Positions 20,312 to 31,581 of a stretch of 64,000 nucleotides of DNA are shown here, piece by piece. Source of the stretch: Enterobacter ludwigii (lineage in GTDB: Bacteria; Pseudomonadota; Gammaproteobacteria; Enterobacterales; Enterobacteriaceae); assembly GCA_900068845.1 (NCBI GenBank), contig CEFQ01000004.1:159-64158 (forward strand), read 5' to 3'. The notes under the pieces were generated by a model. That model ran no database searches, had not been told where the DNA came from, and worked only from the letters and a program-made list of their open reading frames with translations. The position numbers and the translations under genes are program-made. Numbering within the stretch: the stretch's first letter is position 1; every line of letters begins with the position of its first letter.

Positions 20312-21770
20312 ACTGCTGGTAAATGTGACACCCTCGGAAACCCGTGTTGCCTATATTGATGGCGGCATTCTGCAGGAAATCCACATTGAGCGTGAAGCAC
20401 GACGCGGCATCGTGGGTAACATCTATAAAGGACGCGTGAGTCGTGTCTTGCCTGGTATGCAGGCGGCCTTTGTCGACATCGGCATGGAAAAAGCCGCCTT
20501 TCTGCACGCCTCTGACATCATGCCGCACACCGAATGCGTGGCGGGTGACGAGAAGAAAAATTTTGTCGTGCGTGACATCGGCGAATTGGTGCGTCCCGGC
20601 CAGGATTTGATGGTGCAGGTGGTGAAAGATCCGCTCGGCACTAAGGGCGCACGCCTTACCACCGACATTACCTTGCCTTCGCGTTATTTGGTGTTTATGC
20701 CCGGCGCGTCCCACGTTGGTGTGTCGCAGCGTATTGAAACGGAAGCCGAGCGCGAGCGCCTGAAAGCGGTAGTTGCGGCTTATTGTGACGACCTGGGTGG
20801 CTTTATTATTCGTACTGCCGCGGAAGGCATTGGTTCAGAAGAATTGGCGCAGGATGCCGCCTTCCTGAAACGGTTATGGACCAAAGTCAGCGAACGTAAA
20901 AAGCGCAATCAGACACGCTGCCTGCTGTACGGCGAACTGGCCTTAGCGCAGCGCGTACTGCGTGATTTCGCTGGCGCCGCGTTGGATCGCATTCGCGTCG
21001 ACTCGCGTTTGACCTGCGATTTACTGGTGGAATTTACCAGTGAATACATTCCGGAAATGGCCAGCAAGCTGGAGCTCTACAGCGGTAAACAGCCGATTTT
21101 TGATCTGTTCGACGTTGAGAATGAAATCCAGCGCTCGCTGGAGCGTAAGGTTGAGCTGAAGTCCGGCGGCTATCTGATCATCGATCAAACCGAAGCCATG
21201 ACCACGGTGGATATCAACACCGGCGCGTTTGTTGGACATCGCAATCTCGACGAGACCATCTTCAACACCAACATCGAAGCAACCCAGGCGATCGCGCGTC
21301 AATTACGACTGCGTAATCTCGGCGGCATTATCATTATCGATTTCATCGACATGAGTAATGACGAACATCGGCGCCGCGTGCTGCATTCGCTGGAAAGCGC
21401 ACTGAGCAAAGATCGGGTGAAAACTGGCATCAACGGCTTCTCGGCGCTGGGTTTAGTGGAAATGACGCGTAAACGCACGCGTGAAAGTATTGAACATGTA
21501 CTCTGCGCCGACTGCCCGGTATGCAAAGGGCGCGGTACGCTGAAAACGGTGGAAACCGTCTGCTATGAGATCATGCGTGAAATTGTGCGCGTGCACCATG
21601 CCTACGATTCCGACCGGTTCCTGGTGTATGTTTCACCGGCAGTGGGCGACGCGCTGAAGGGCGAAGAGTCGCATGCGCTGGCGGAAGTAGAGATCTTCGT
21701 CGGTAAACAGGTCAACGTTCATGTTGAACCGCTCTATACCCAAGAGCAGTTCGATGTCGTCATGATGTGA
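20301..21770 (+). CDS. rng: Ribonuclease G
   Basis: 489 residues, as in E. coli. It is an endoribonuclease of the RNase E/G family that matures the 5' end of 16S rRNA and degrades some mRNAs. An S1 RNA-binding domain occupies about residues 35-130. The catalytic DNase I-like subdomain has the metal-binding IIIDFIDM and the [12 protein letters not shown] motif. The zinc-link cysteines are in [11 protein letters not shown]. It lacks the RNase E scaffold, as expected for RNase G. It overlaps maf and precedes yhdP by 40 nt. Confidence 0.98.
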   Translation: MTAELLVNVTPSETRVAYIDGGILQEIHIEREARRGIVGNIYKGRVSRVLPGMQAAFVDIGMEKAAFLHASDIMPHTECVAGDEKKNFVVRDIGELVRPGQDLMVQVVKDPLGTKGARLTTDITLPSRYLVFMPGASHVGVSQRIETEAERERLKAVVAAYCDDLGGFIIRTAAEGIGSEELAQDAAFLKRLWTKVSERKKRNQTRCLLYGELALAQRVLRDFAGAALDRIRVDSRLTCDLLVEFTSEYIPEMASKLELYSGKQPIFDLFDVENEIQRSLERKVELKSGGYLIIDQTEAMTTVDINTGAFVGHRNLDETIFNTNIEATQAIARQLRLRNLGGIIIIDFIDMSNDEHRRRVLHSLESALSKDRVKTGINGFSALGLVEMTRKRTRESIEHVLCADCPVCKGRGTLKTVETVCYEIMREIVRVHHAYDSDRFLVYVSPAVGDALKGEESHALAEVEIFVGKQVNVHVEPLYTQEQFDVVMM

Positions 21771-21810
21771 TCGTGAGTTCCGTAAGCCAACGGACAGCAA
21801 GGAGAGGTGT

Positions 21811-24800
21811 GTGAGGCGGTTGCCGAGGATTTTGTTACTGCTGGTCGCCGCAATCATCGTTATTGTGGCGCTGCTGGTCAGCGGGCTGCGCCTCGCGATG
21901 CCGCACCTCAACAGCTATCGCAGTGATATTCTGCAGACGATCTCACGCGTCAGCGGCGTTACGGTGGATGCTAGCGAACTGCAGGGGAAATGGGAGAATT
22001 TCGGTCCCACGCTGCAGGTGCGCAATCTCAAGGTCTCGATGCAGGCAGATGAGCAGCTCACCATCGGCCGCGTTAATCTGGCACTCAACGTCTGGCAGTC
22101 GCTGCTGCACTGGCGCTGGCAGTTCCGCGATCTAACCTTCTGGCAGTTGCATCTCGAAAGCAATCATCCGTTGTTCACCAGCGACGAACAAAAAAACAGT
22201 TTTAAACCGGCGCAAATCAACGATCTGTTTTTGCGTCAGTTCGATCACTTTGATCTGCGCGACAGCAGCATCCGTTTTCTCACGCCGTCCGGCCAACATG
22301 CCGAACTGGCCATTCCGCGCCTTACCTGGCTAAACGAAAACACGCGTCACCGCGCCGAAGGCGAAGTCAGCCTTTCCAGCTTTACCGGCCAGCACGGTGT
22401 GGTGCAGGTGCGGCTCGATCTTAACGACAGCAACGGTTTACTCAGCAATGGCCGCATCTGGATGCAAGCCGATGATGTTGATGTGCGACCGTGGATTGGT
22501 CCATGGCTGCGTGACAACACCAGCCTTGAGAGTGCGCGTTTTAGTCTCGCCGCGTGGGTGAATTTGCGTGATGGCGAGGTTTACGCCGGCGATCTGCTGC
22601 TGAGTAAAGGCGGCGCACGCTGGCGCGGCGAGCAGGGCGATCATCAGTTGCAGGTTGATGGCTTAACTGCGCACTTGTCGCGCTTTCAGAATGGCTGGAG
22701 CCTTTCGGTACCGCAAACCCGTTTGAGCACCGACGGCATCGCGTGGGCGCCCGGGCATTTTTCACTGCTGTGGAAGCCGGAAGACAAGCAGATGCTCGGT
22801 GCCAACAGCGCGGCGGAAGTGCGCGTCCGCGCCACGCAACTCGACCTGGAACGCCTGGCCCCCATTGTCCCGCTGTTTAAGCCACTTTCACCAACGTTGC
22901 TGGATAACTGGCGTTCGCTGCAACCGCGCGGCCACATTGATGCGCTGGCGCTGGATATTCCGCTACAACAGCCGGACCAGACGCGTTTGCAAGCAAAATG
23001 GCGCGATCTTGCCTGGCAACAGTGGGAATTGTTGCCCGGTATCAGCAATCTCAGCGGAAGCGCCAGCGGCAGTTTGAATAATGGCTCACTGGACGTGGCG
23101 ATGGGCCAGGCTGAAGTGCCGTACGGCGACATGTTCCAGGCGCCGCTGCAAATTAAACAGATCACCGGCCAGCTCAACTGGCTGCGCGATGCCCACGGCT
23201 TAACGCTGGATGGACATCAGCTGGATGTGCAGGCGCGTTCGCTATGGGCACGCGGCGATTTCCGCTATCAGCAGAATCTCGGTACCGCACCGCGCCTTGA
23301 TATTCTCGCCGGGATTCGCGTCACCGATGCTGGCGATGCCTGGCGCTATTTCCCGCAGCAGCTGATGGGGCACGATCTCACGCATTATCTCAGTGATGCG
23401 ATTAAAGGCGGGCAGGTGGATAACGCCACGCTGCTGTTTGCGGGTGATCCGACGTTGTTCCCGTTCAAACACAATGACGGCATGTTTGAAGTTTGGGTGC
23501 CGCTGCGCAATTCCACCTTCCAGTTCCAGCCCGGCTGGCCTGCACTGGAAAATCTCGATATCAATCTCGATTTCCTCAACAACGGTTTGTGGATGAAAGC
23601 GGATAAAACCAAGCTCGGTGAGGTTGATGCGCGTAACGTCAGCGCGGTAATTCCGGATTACCTGAAAGAGAAGTTGATTATTGATGGTGATATCAGCGGC
23701 GAAGGCAAAAAGATTGCTGACTATTTTGAGCAAACGCCGCTGAAACCGACACTTGGCGCGGCGTTGCAGGAGCTGCAGATTGGCGGCAATGTGCGCGGCA
23801 CGCTGAATCTCGATATTCCGCTGGATGGCGAGCAGGTACACGCCAGCGGCAATGTGGTGTTGAACAATAACAGTCTGCACATCAAGCCGTTAAATACCAC
23901 GCTGAACAATCTTACCGGACGCTTCCGTTACAACAACGGCAATCTGGAAAGTGAAGCGTTACAGGCGAACTGGTTCGGACAGCCAACCGGCGTGAGTTTT
24001 AGCACCAAAGAGAATCCCAATGACTTTGGCGTGAACGTCAAGCTGCTGGGCGATTGGCAGCCGGGCAAACTCAAGGCGCTACCGGACGCTATCACGCGTC
24101 AGTTAAGCGGTTCTTTACCGTGGCAAGGTAATGTGGATATCACGCTGCCGCATAAAGGTGGCGCAACCTACAAAGTTGAACTGCAAGGTGATGGCAAAGC
24201 AGTAAGTAGTCACTTACCTGCACCGCTGGATAAGCCGGCCGGTGAAGCGATGCCGATCACCATCAACGCCAGCGGTGATCTAAAAGGCTTTACGTTGAGC
24301 GGTAGCGTGCGCGACCAGCATCGTTTCAACAGCCGCTGGATTCTGGAGCCACAGCTGCGGGTCGATCGCGGTATCTGGCTTAACGATGCGAAAAGCACGC
24401 CTAAGCTGCCAGAAAAGCGCGGCATGGAGCTGAATCTCCCGCCGCTGGATGGTGAAGCCTGGATGGGCATGATGGCTGGCACAGGCAGTTCGCGTAACGC
24501 GCAGGGCGAACCCGAAGTGGGCGGCGCACAGCTGCCGGGCGATTTCATTGTACGTACCCCCGCGCTGACGCTAGGTGGTCAGCAATGGCATGACGTTAAC
24601 GCCACCATTACGCAGCGCCCTGGCGGCAATACACGTTTGCAGCTGGAGAGCCGGGAGGCACGCGGCAGTTTGCAGACGGCGCAGCAGTCACCGTGGCAGA
24701 TCAACCTGAACTATCTTTACTACAATCCTGAATGGGCGGAGAAAACCGACGGAAAATCATCGCCGTTTGGCGGTAACAGCAGCAACATCAATTTCCGCAG

Positions 24801-25629
24801 CTGGCCTGCGTTGCAGCTCAACTGTGATGAGTGTTGGTTGCGCGGACAGAAATTTGGTCACATGCAGGCGAAGCTACAGCCGCAAGGCGATACGTTAGCA
24901 CTTACTAACGGTTCGATTGATTCCGGCAGCTCAAAACTCAATGTGGCAGGTGAATGGGTCAATAAACCTGGCGATCAGCGCACTTCGCTGAAAGGCAGCC
25001 TGAGCGGCGACAATATTAATGACGCTGCCAACTGGTTTGGCATGAACACGCCGCTGCGCGATGCGCCGTTTAAGCTCGATTACGATCTGCACTGGCGCTC
25101 TGCACCGTGGCAGCCATCGGAAGAGACGCTGAGCGGTACGCTGAAAACCCACTTTGGCAAAGGCCAGATCGCCGATGTCAATACCGGTCGCGCGGGGCAG
25201 TTGCTGCGTCTGTTTAGCTTTGATGCGTTGTTACGCAAGATGCGCTTTGATTTCAGCGACACCTTTAGTGATGGCTTCTATTTCGATTCGATCAACGGCA
25301 CCGCATGGATTGAAAATGGCGTGATGCGTACCGATAACCTGCTAGTGGATGGTCTGGAAGCGGATATCGCCATGAAGGGCAATATCGATTTGGTGAAGCG
25401 GCAGATCGACATGGAAGCGGTGGTCGCACCGGAAATTTCCGCTTCGGTCGGCGTAGCCACCGCCTTCGTGATCAATCCGGTGGTCGGCGCTGCGGTATTT
25501 GCCGCCAGTAAAGTATTGGGGCCACTGTGGAACAAGATTTCACTGCTGCGCTACCACATTAGCGGGCCGCTGGATAAGCCGGAAATCAATGAAGTCCTGC
25601 GCAAACCGCGTGAAGACAATAAGAAGTGA
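21811..25629 (+). CDS. yhdP: AsmA-like envelope phospholipid-transport protein YhdP
   Basis: 1272 residues, close to the 1266 of E. coli YhdP. One N-terminal membrane segment (about residues 8-28) anchors a very long periplasmic beta-groove built of repeating units, which is the AsmA-like/DUF3971 architecture, with an AsmA_2 region at the C-terminus. With TamB and YdbH it is thought to bridge the two membranes and carry phospholipids to the outer membrane. The start is GTG with an AGGAGAGG ribosome-binding site. It sits between rng and tldD as in E. coli. Confidence 0.96.
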   Translation: MRRLPRILLLLVAAIIVIVALLVSGLRLAMPHLNSYRSDILQTISRVSGVTVDASELQGKWENFGPTLQVRNLKVSMQADEQLTIGRVNLALNVWQSLLHWRWQFRDLTFWQLHLESNHPLFTSDEQKNSFKPAQINDLFLRQFDHFDLRDSSIRFLTPSGQHAELAIPRLTWLNENTRHRAEGEVSLSSFTGQHGVVQVRLDLNDSNGLLSNGRIWMQADDVDVRPWIGPWLRDNTSLESARFSLAAWVNLRDGEVYAGDLLLSKGGARWRGEQGDHQLQVDGLTAHLSRFQNGWSLSVPQTRLSTDGIAWAPGHFSLLWKPEDKQMLGANSAAEVRVRATQLDLERLAPIVPLFKPLSPTLLDNWRSLQPRGHIDALALDIPLQQPDQTRLQAKWRDLAWQQWELLPGISNLSGSASGSLNNGSLDVAMGQAEVPYGDMFQAPLQIKQITGQLNWLRDAHGLTLDGHQLDVQARSLWARGDFRYQQNLGTAPRLDILAGIRVTDAGDAWRYFPQQLMGHDLTHYLSDAIKGGQVDNATLLFAGDPTLFPFKHNDGMFEVWVPLRNSTFQFQPGWPALENLDINLDFLNNGLWMKADKTKLGEVDARNVSAVIPDYLKEKLIIDGDISGEGKKIADYFEQTPLKPTLGAALQELQIGGNVRGTLNLDIPLDGEQVHASGNVVLNNNSLHIKPLNTTLNNLTGRFRYNNGNLESEALQANWFGQPTGVSFSTKENPNDFGVNVKLLGDWQPGKLKALPDAITRQLSGSLPWQGNVDITLPHKGGATYKVELQGDGKAVSSHLPAPLDKPAGEAMPITINASGDLKGFTLSGSVRDQHRFNSRWILEPQLRVDRGIWLNDAKSTPKLPEKRGMELNLPPLDGEAWMGMMAGTGSSRNAQGEPEVGGAQLPGDFIVRTPALTLGGQQWHDVNATITQRPGGNTRLQLESREARGSLQTAQQSPWQINLNYLYYNPEWAEKTDGKSSPFGGNSSNINFRSWPALQLNCDECWLRGQKFGHMQAKLQPQGDTLALTNGSIDSGSSKLNVAGEWVNKPGDQRTSLKGSLSGDNINDAANWFGMNTPLRDAPFKLDYDLHWRSAPWQPSEETLSGTLKTHFGKGQIADVNTGRAGQLLRLFSFDALLRKMRFDFSDTFSDGFYFDSINGTAWIENGVMRTDNLLVDGLEADIAMKGNIDLVKRQIDMEAVVAPEISASVGVATAFVINPVVGAAVFAASKVLGPLWNKISLLRYHISGPLDKPEINEVLRKPREDNKK

Positions 25630-25693
25630 ATTTGACGCCGTCGGGTAATTGCCGCAGGCTATGACTATCCGAGCACATAATGAGTGAGAAACG

Positions 25694-27139
25694 ATGACTC
25701 TGAATCTGGTAAGTGAGCAGTTGCTAACTGCGAACAGCATTAATCAGCAGGACCTTTATTCCCTGTTAGGGCAGCTTTCAGAACGTCGTCTGGATTATGC
25801 CGATCTCTATTTCCAGTCCAGTTTCCACGAATCCTGGGTGCTGGAAGACAAAATTATCAAAGATGGTTCTTACCACATCGATCAGGGCGTTGGCGTCCGC
25901 GCCGTGAGCGGTGAGAAAACCGGTTTCGCCTACGCCGACCAGATTTCCCTGAATGCGCTGCGTCAGTCGTCTGAAGCGGCGCGCAGCATCGTGCGCGAAC
26001 AAGGCAACGGTAAAGCGCACACCTTGTCGGCGGTGCTGAATCGTTCGCTGTATGCGCCAGTCAATCCGCTGGACAGCCTGACGCGTGAAGACAAAATTGC
26101 CCTGCTGCACCGCGTCGATAAAGTGGCGCGCGCGGCCGATCCGCGCGTGCAGGAAGTTAATGCCAGCTTGAGCGGCGTCTATGAACAAGTGCTGGTGGCC
26201 GCCACTGATGGCACGCTAGCGGCGGATATTCGTCCGCTGGTGCGTCTTTCCATCAGCGTGCAGGTGGAAGATCAAGGTAAGCGCGAACGTGGCTCGAGCG
26301 GCGGCGGCGCGCGTACCGGTTATGAATTCTTCCTAGCCGATGAAAGTGGTGATGTGCGTGCTGATGCCTGGGCGCGTGAAGCCGTGCGCATGGCGCTGGT
26401 CAATCTTTCCGCCGTGGCGGCACCCGCGGGTATGCTGCCGGTGGTGTTGGGTGCGGGCTGGCCAGGCGTGCTGTTGCATGAAGCGGTAGGACATGGTCTG
26501 GAAGGTGACTTCAACCGTCGTGCAACATCGGTATTTAGCGGCAAAATGGGCCAGCTGGTGGCTTCAGAACTTTGTACCGTGGTTGACGATGGTACCATTG
26601 AAGGCCTGCGTGGTTCGCTGGCCGTTGATGATGAAGGCGTGCCGGGTCAATACAACATGCTGATTGAAAACGGTGTGCTGAAAGGCTACATGCAGGACAA
26701 GTTGAATGCGCGCCTGATGGGCGTTAATCCAACCGGTAATGGTCGCCGTGAATCTTACGCGCACCTGCCAATGCCGCGTATGACCAATACCTACATGCTG
26801 GCGGGTAAATCGACGCCGCAGGATATTATTGAAAGCGTGGAATACGGCATCTATGCCCCGAACTTTGGCGGCGGTCAGGTCGATATCACCTCTGGCAAGT
26901 TCGTGTTCTCTACTTCAGAAGCGTATCTGATCGAGAACGGCAAAGTAACCAAACCGGTGAAAGGCGCAACGCTGATCGGTTCCGGCATTGAAGCGATGCA
27001 GCAGATCTCAATGGTCGGCAACGATTTGGCGCTGGATAAAGGTGTAGGCGTGTGCGGCAAAGAGGGACAAAGCGTGCCGGTAGGTGTTGGTCAGCCGACA
27101 CTGAAGCTGGATAAAATCACCGTGGGTGGTACCGCGTAA
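25694..27139 (+). CDS. tldD: Metalloprotease TldD
   Basis: 481 residues, as in E. coli. It is the catalytic subunit of the TldD-TldE (PmbA) heterodimeric metalloprotease, which processes microcin B17 and the CcdA antitoxin. The zinc-binding [15 protein letters not shown] begins at residue 262. The C-terminal region has the conserved GTALIGSG-like stretch (here [12 protein letters not shown]). It lies 64 nt after yhdP. Its partner tldE is normally unlinked in enterics and is not in this window. Confidence 0.98.
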   Translation: MTLNLVSEQLLTANSINQQDLYSLLGQLSERRLDYADLYFQSSFHESWVLEDKIIKDGSYHIDQGVGVRAVSGEKTGFAYADQISLNALRQSSEAARSIVREQGNGKAHTLSAVLNRSLYAPVNPLDSLTREDKIALLHRVDKVARAADPRVQEVNASLSGVYEQVLVAATDGTLAADIRPLVRLSISVQVEDQGKRERGSSGGGARTGYEFFLADESGDVRADAWAREAVRMALVNLSAVAAPAGMLPVVLGAGWPGVLLHEAVGHGLEGDFNRRATSVFSGKMGQLVASELCTVVDDGTIEGLRGSLAVDDEGVPGQYNMLIENGVLKGYMQDKLNARLMGVNPTGNGRRESYAHLPMPRMTNTYMLAGKSTPQDIIESVEYGIYAPNFGGGQVDITSGKFVFSTSEAYLIENGKVTKPVKGATLIGSGIEAMQQISMVGNDLALDKGVGVCGKEGQSVPVGVGQPTLKLDKITVGGTA

Positions 27140-27154
27140 CCCCATCAGATGTTG

Positions 27155-27180
27155 TCAGGTCGCCATTCATGGCGACCTGA
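27155..27180. terminator. Shared hairpin between convergent tldD and aaeR
   Basis: A perfect 11-bp stem, TCAGGTCGCCA / TGGCGACCTGA, with a 4-nt loop in the 47-nt gap between convergent genes. There is no strong T run on either side, so it may act as a bidirectional but weak terminator or an mRNA end stabiliser. Confidence 0.6.
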
Positions 27181-27186
27181 GCATTA

Positions 27187-28104
27187 TCACCCCTTCCGAT
27201 GCTGCTGATACTGCTGCGCGACCTGCTTGAAATACTCGGTCAGATAATCAATACACACCTGCACTTTCAGCGGCAGCTTATCTTTCTCGGTATAGAGCGC
27301 ATACACCGGGCGCGGCTCCGAGTGATATTGAGGGAACAAAATATCGATCTCACCCGCGCTGATCTCATCAATCACCCACATCAACGGCACATAAGCGATA
27401 CCGCATCCCGCTTTAAGCCAGCGAATTAGCGTCTGTGAATCGTTGGTCACGAAGCGGCCTTGCGGCGTAAGACGTGTCACCAATCCTTCCGGCGCAACCA
27501 GTTCAAAGGTGTTATCTGGGCGCACGCTATATTCCAGCCAGGAAAAATTATCGATCTCGCCGGGTTTTTCCGGTGTGCCGTGCTGCGCCAGATAACTCTT
27601 CGCCGCGCATACCACCATCGGCATCGCGCCCAGACGACGCGAGAACAGATTTGAATCCTGCAATGCACCCACGCGCACCACCAAATCCAGCCCATTGGCA
27701 ATCAAATCCGGTGCTGGAATGCCCGTCACCAGATTGACGCTCAAACCCGGATATTCGCGTAACATTTCGCTGGTCATCGCCGATAACACATTTTGCGCCA
27801 TCGTTGATGAGCAGCCGATCCGTAGAATACCGATCGGTGTGTTGTTAAAGGCATACAGCTGCTCGTGAACCTGGGAAGCCTCAGCTAACATACGGCGACA
27901 GCCCTGAAAGTAGATCTTTCCGGCTTCGGTCAGGCCAATACTGCGCGTGCTGCGATTGAGTAATTTAACTTGTAACTCATCTTCCAGTTTGGCGACTATC
28001 TGGCTGATAGACGAAACGCTAAGCTGTAGCTGGCGTGCCGCGGCGGTAAATGAACCTAATTCAACCACTTTGGCGAAAATGGACATGCTTTTAAGTCGAT
28101 CCAT
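27187..28104 (-). CDS. aaeR: LysR-type regulator AaeR
   Basis: A 305-residue LysR-family regulator, orthologue of E. coli AaeR (309). The N-terminal helix-turn-helix reads GSFTAAARQLQLSVSSISQIVAKLE. The C-terminal effector domain would sense aromatic carboxylic acids such as 4-hydroxybenzoate. It is transcribed away from aaeXAB, the standard LysR arrangement, and should activate that operon from the shared 258-nt control region. Confidence 0.94.
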   Translation of the reverse strand: MDRLKSMSIFAKVVELGSFTAAARQLQLSVSSISQIVAKLEDELQVKLLNRSTRSIGLTEAGKIYFQGCRRMLAEASQVHEQLYAFNNTPIGILRIGCSSTMAQNVLSAMTSEMLREYPGLSVNLVTGIPAPDLIANGLDLVVRVGALQDSNLFSRRLGAMPMVVCAAKSYLAQHGTPEKPGEIDNFSWLEYSVRPDNTFELVAPEGLVTRLTPQGRFVTNDSQTLIRWLKAGCGIAYVPLMWVIDEISAGEIDILFPQYHSEPRPVYALYTEKDKLPLKVQVCIDYLTEYFKQVAQQYQQHRKG

Positions 28105-28120
28105 TGTTTACTCTGACTAA

Positions 28121-28140
28121 AAAGTGATTTAGCTCACAAT
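28121..28140. promoter_or_regulatory. Candidate CRP site in the aaeR-aaeX region
   Basis: The core AGTGA-TTTAGC-TCACA matches the CRP consensus TGTGA-N6-TCACA with one mismatch. It ends 17 nt from the aaeR start codon, so binding could repress aaeR or help open the divergent promoter. Direct evidence is limited to the motif. Confidence 0.45.
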
Positions 28141-28362
28141 ATGTAGAAAACGTATAGTCAAGCGCGTTACTATAAGCGCGCTGGGTCTCTTCACTGCACC
28201 TGAACACGGCTGTGTTAACCCGATGATACGCTATGATTAGCTCAACGCGGCCTGAATGTTGCCATCAGTTTATCCGTCATCCCCTGATCGTAAACCCAAC
28301 GTGCTACAAGGCATGTGGGCAGGTATCGGTGCAATCCGGCAAGGTCGAACTAAGGATCCGAA

Positions 28363-28566
28363 ATGAGTGTGCTTCCGGTATTTGTCGTATTCGGGCTGTC
28401 TTTTCCGCCCATCTTCATTGAACTACTGGTTTCACTGGCGCTGTTCTGGCTGGTGAAACGCGTGCTAACGCCCAGCGGGATCTACGATCTGGTTTGGCAT
28501 CCAGCACTGTTTAACACTGCGCTGTATTGCTGTGTGTTTTACCTTGTATCCCGTTTATTCGTCTGA
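28363..28566 (+). CDS. aaeX: Small membrane protein AaeX
   Basis: 67 residues, the same as E. coli AaeX (DUF1656). It is a short protein with two hydrophobic segments that accompanies the AaeAB efflux pair. The starting stretch [20 protein letters not shown] is characteristic. Its exact function is unknown. It is the first gene of aaeXAB, 10 nt before aaeA. Confidence 0.94.
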   Translation: MSVLPVFVVFGLSFPPIFIELLVSLALFWLVKRVLTPSGIYDLVWHPALFNTALYCCVFYLVSRLFV

Positions 28567-28576
28567 GGTTTTTTAA

Positions 28577-29506
28577 GTGAAAGCGCTAATAAGAAAAATC
28601 GCGCGATACGCGATTACACTCCTGCTGGTTGTCATCGCAATCGTGATCATCTTCCGCGCCTGGGTGTTCTACACCGAATCACCGTGGACGCGTGACGCCA
28701 AATTCTCTGCCGATGTCGTGGCGATCTCGCCCGATGTCACCGGCATCATCACTGACGTGCCAGTACACGACAATCAGCTGGTGAAAAAAGGCGACACGCT
28801 GTTTGTGGTTGACCGTCCGCGCTACCAAAAAGCGCTGGATGAAGCTCAGGCAGACGTCGAATATTACCAGGCGTTGGTAAGTGAAAAACGCCGTGAAGCC
28901 AGTCGCCGCAATCAGTTGGGTACCAGCGCCATGTCGCGTGAGGCGATTGAGCAATCCAATAACGATCTGCAAACCAGCGAACATCAGCTGGCGAAGTCGG
29001 TGGCCACGCGCGATCTGGCGGTGATCGACCTCGATCGCACCACCATCAAAGCACCTTCAGACGGTTGGGTGACCAACCTGAATGTCTATCAGGGCGAATT
29101 CATCACGCGCGGTTCGGTGGCGGTTGCGCTGGTACAACAGCACTCCTTCTACGTGCTGGCGTATATGGAGGAGACCAAACTGGATGGCGTGCGTCCGGGC
29201 TTCCGCGCACAAATCACGCCGTTGGGTAGCAACGCGGTACTGCGCGGCACCGTCGACAGTATCGCGGCGGGCGTGACGAACAGCAGCAGCAGCAGCGACA
29301 GCAAAGGCATGGCGACTATCGACTCAAATCTTGAGTGGGTGCGTCTGGCACAGCGTGTGCCGGTGCGTATTCGTCTCGACGATCAACCGGGTAACCGCTT
29401 CCCGGCAGGTACCACAGCAACGGTGGTGATCACCGGTGCGCAGGATCGCGAAACTAAAGTCTCGCCGTTGGCACAGCTGTTTAATCGCCTGCGTGAGTTT
29501 GGTTAA
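28577..29506 (+). CDS. aaeA: p-Hydroxybenzoic acid efflux pump, membrane fusion subunit
   Basis: A 309-residue periplasmic adaptor of the HlyD/EmrA type, orthologue of E. coli AaeA (310). It has one N-terminal membrane segment (about residues 11-30), a lipoyl-like half-domain around [20 protein letters not shown], a coiled-coil hairpin, and a second lipoyl half in [20 protein letters not shown]. It starts with GTG. It connects AaeB to the outer membrane to expel aromatic carboxylic acids. Confidence 0.95.
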   Translation: MKALIRKIARYAITLLLVVIAIVIIFRAWVFYTESPWTRDAKFSADVVAISPDVTGIITDVPVHDNQLVKKGDTLFVVDRPRYQKALDEAQADVEYYQALVSEKRREASRRNQLGTSAMSREAIEQSNNDLQTSEHQLAKSVATRDLAVIDLDRTTIKAPSDGWVTNLNVYQGEFITRGSVAVALVQQHSFYVLAYMEETKLDGVRPGFRAQITPLGSNAVLRGTVDSIAAGVTNSSSSSDSKGMATIDSNLEWVRLAQRVPVRIRLDDQPGNRFPAGTTATVVITGAQDRETKVSPLAQLFNRLREFG

Positions 29507-29517
29507 GCGAGGGCGAT

Positions 29518-31470
29518 ATGATTGAGTTTTTGCGTTTCCCGGTGAAGCTAACCTTCGCGCTGGTTGCGGCGTTGATGATTGGCTTTCACTTCAATCTGGA
29601 AACGCCGCGTTGGGCGGTAATGACCGCCGGTATTGTGGCCGGTGGCACCGCTTTTGCTGCGGGGGGTGATCCCTATTCTGGCGCACTGCGCTATCGTGGC
29701 ATCCTGCGCATCATTGGTACTTTTATTGGCTGTATCGCCGCGCTCACCATTATGATCGCCACGGTGCGTGCGCCGGTGGTCATGTTGTTGTTGTGCTGTA
29801 TGTGGGCAGGTCTGTGTGTCTGGCTCTCTTCGCTGATCAAAGTGGAGAACTCCTACGCACTTGGCCTCGCCGGTTACACTGCGTTGATTATCGTGGTCAC
29901 GGCAGATGCCAGCGGCGGCTTAACGCTGGCGCCGCAATACGCGGTTGAGCGCTGCAGTGAAATCGTCATCGGTATTCTATGTGCGATTCTCGCCGACATG
30001 CTGTTCTCGCCGCGTTCGATCAAAAAAGTGATTGAGCAGGAAGTGGATGCACTGCTGGTGGCGCACTACAAACTGCTGCAGCTGTGCGTCGCGCACGAAG
30101 ACAAAGACGAAGTGGATAAAGCCTGGAGCGCGTTAGTGCGTCGCACCACGGCACTCAACGGCATGCGCGGCCAACTGATGATGGAATCGTCACGCTGGAA
30201 AAACTCCAGCCGCCGGCTGCAAATGCTCAACACCTTGTCGCTGACGCTGATCACACAAGCCGCCGAAACCTTCCTGATTCAAAACTCGCGCCCGGAATAC
30301 ATTCCACCGCACTATCGTCTGCTGATCGAAAAAGAGGTCAACAACGTTAACGATGTGCATAAGCGCATGAAAGTCATGCGTCGCTTGATTGCCGTCAGCA
30401 GCAAAACCGTGCCGGTGACGCTGGCGAGTTGGGTTGGTGCGGCAACCGAATATCTGCTGTTGATTAACGGAATCAAAAGCAATAGCCGCATCACCACGCT
30501 GGAAGAGAGCATTCTGCAGCGCGAAGTGGTGATTCAGGCGCGTTCCGCAGAAACCCATCACGCGATGATCAATGGTGTGCGCACCTTTGCCGCTACCGCA
30601 CTGGGTTCGCTGTTCTGGCTGTATACCGGCTGGACATCGGGCAGCGGCTGCATGGTGATGCTGGCGGTGATTACCGCGCTGGCGATGCGTATGCCGAATC
30701 CGCTGATGGTGGCGAAAGATTTCCTTTACGGCATGACGGTTGCGGTGCCGCTCGGTGCGCTCTACTTCATCTTTATTCTGCCCGCGACCCAGCAAAGCGC
30801 ATTGCTGCTGTGTATCGCCATCGGCGCGCTGGGTTTTATCGGCGGCATCTTCGTACAGCGCCGCCAGTTGGGCACGCTGGGTGCGCTGATTGGTACCCTC
30901 AACGTGCTGGTGCTGGATAACCCGATGAAGTTCGAGTTCAACGTCTTCCTCGACAACGTATTAGGCCAGGTGATCGGCTGCTTTGTGGCGATGATGGTGA
31001 TCCTGCTGATTCGTGATAAATCGAAAGAGCGTACCGGACGTAAGCTGCTGAATCGCTTTATGTATGCTGCGGTTGCCGCACTTACCACTAACCAGGCCCG
31101 TCGTCGTGAAAACCATTTGCCGGCGCTGTATCAGCAACTGTTCTTGCTGCTCAACTTATTCCCTGGCGATATCGACAAATATCGCATTGCCCTGACGTTG
31201 ATTATCGGGCATCAACGCCTGCGTAATGCCGAAGTACCGGTAAACGCGGAGCTGTCCGCCTATCACCGCCAGCTGCGCTCAACCGCTGATAGCATCATCT
31301 CGGCGACCAGCGACGAAAAGCGCCGCTATTACTTCGAGCGGTTGTTAAAGGAGCTGGAGATTTATCAGGAGAAGCTGCAGCACTATTCTGCCCCGGATAA
31401 TGTCACCGAACCGGTGAAAAGGCTGACGCAGATGCTGGATAAGTACCAGAACACCTTAATACAAATCTGA
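29518..31470 (+). CDS. aaeB: p-Hydroxybenzoic acid efflux pump, inner-membrane subunit
   Basis: A 650-residue FUSC-family transporter, orthologue of E. coli AaeB (655). Two blocks of membrane segments (about residues 10-160 and 360-500) alternate with cytoplasmic domains, the FUSC layout. It pumps hydroxybenzoates and related aromatic acids as a metabolic relief valve. It follows aaeA by 11 nt and ends 4 nt before a strong terminator. Confidence 0.95.
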   Translation: MIEFLRFPVKLTFALVAALMIGFHFNLETPRWAVMTAGIVAGGTAFAAGGDPYSGALRYRGILRIIGTFIGCIAALTIMIATVRAPVVMLLLCCMWAGLCVWLSSLIKVENSYALGLAGYTALIIVVTADASGGLTLAPQYAVERCSEIVIGILCAILADMLFSPRSIKKVIEQEVDALLVAHYKLLQLCVAHEDKDEVDKAWSALVRRTTALNGMRGQLMMESSRWKNSSRRLQMLNTLSLTLITQAAETFLIQNSRPEYIPPHYRLLIEKEVNNVNDVHKRMKVMRRLIAVSSKTVPVTLASWVGAATEYLLLINGIKSNSRITTLEESILQREVVIQARSAETHHAMINGVRTFAATALGSLFWLYTGWTSGSGCMVMLAVITALAMRMPNPLMVAKDFLYGMTVAVPLGALYFIFILPATQQSALLLCIAIGALGFIGGIFVQRRQLGTLGALIGTLNVLVLDNPMKFEFNVFLDNVLGQVIGCFVAMMVILLIRDKSKERTGRKLLNRFMYAAVAALTTNQARRRENHLPALYQQLFLLLNLFPGDIDKYRIALTLIIGHQRLRNAEVPVNAELSAYHRQLRSTADSIISATSDEKRRYYFERLLKELEIYQEKLQHYSAPDNVTEPVKRLTQMLDKYQNTLIQI

Positions 31471-31474
31471 AACT

Positions 31475-31501
31475 GGCCGCTGCATTGTGCAGCGGCCTTT
31501 T
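31475..31501 (+). terminator. Intrinsic terminator of aaeXAB
   Basis: A perfect 10-bp G+C-rich stem, GGCCGCTGCA / TGCAGCGGCC, with a 3-nt loop followed by TTTT, directly after the aaeB stop codon. Confidence 0.92.
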
Positions 31502-31581
31502 AGATCCCACGCTGACACAAAAACCTCTGATATTGGCATCTATACTTTCCTGACAGGACGCAAACTGACAGGAGAACCCCG

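Noticed and set aside
30190..30795. Long antisense reading frame of 201 codons inside aaeB
   Set aside because: It is a shadow of the aaeB coding frame in a G+C-rich gene, rich in His, Arg and Gln, with no independent signals.
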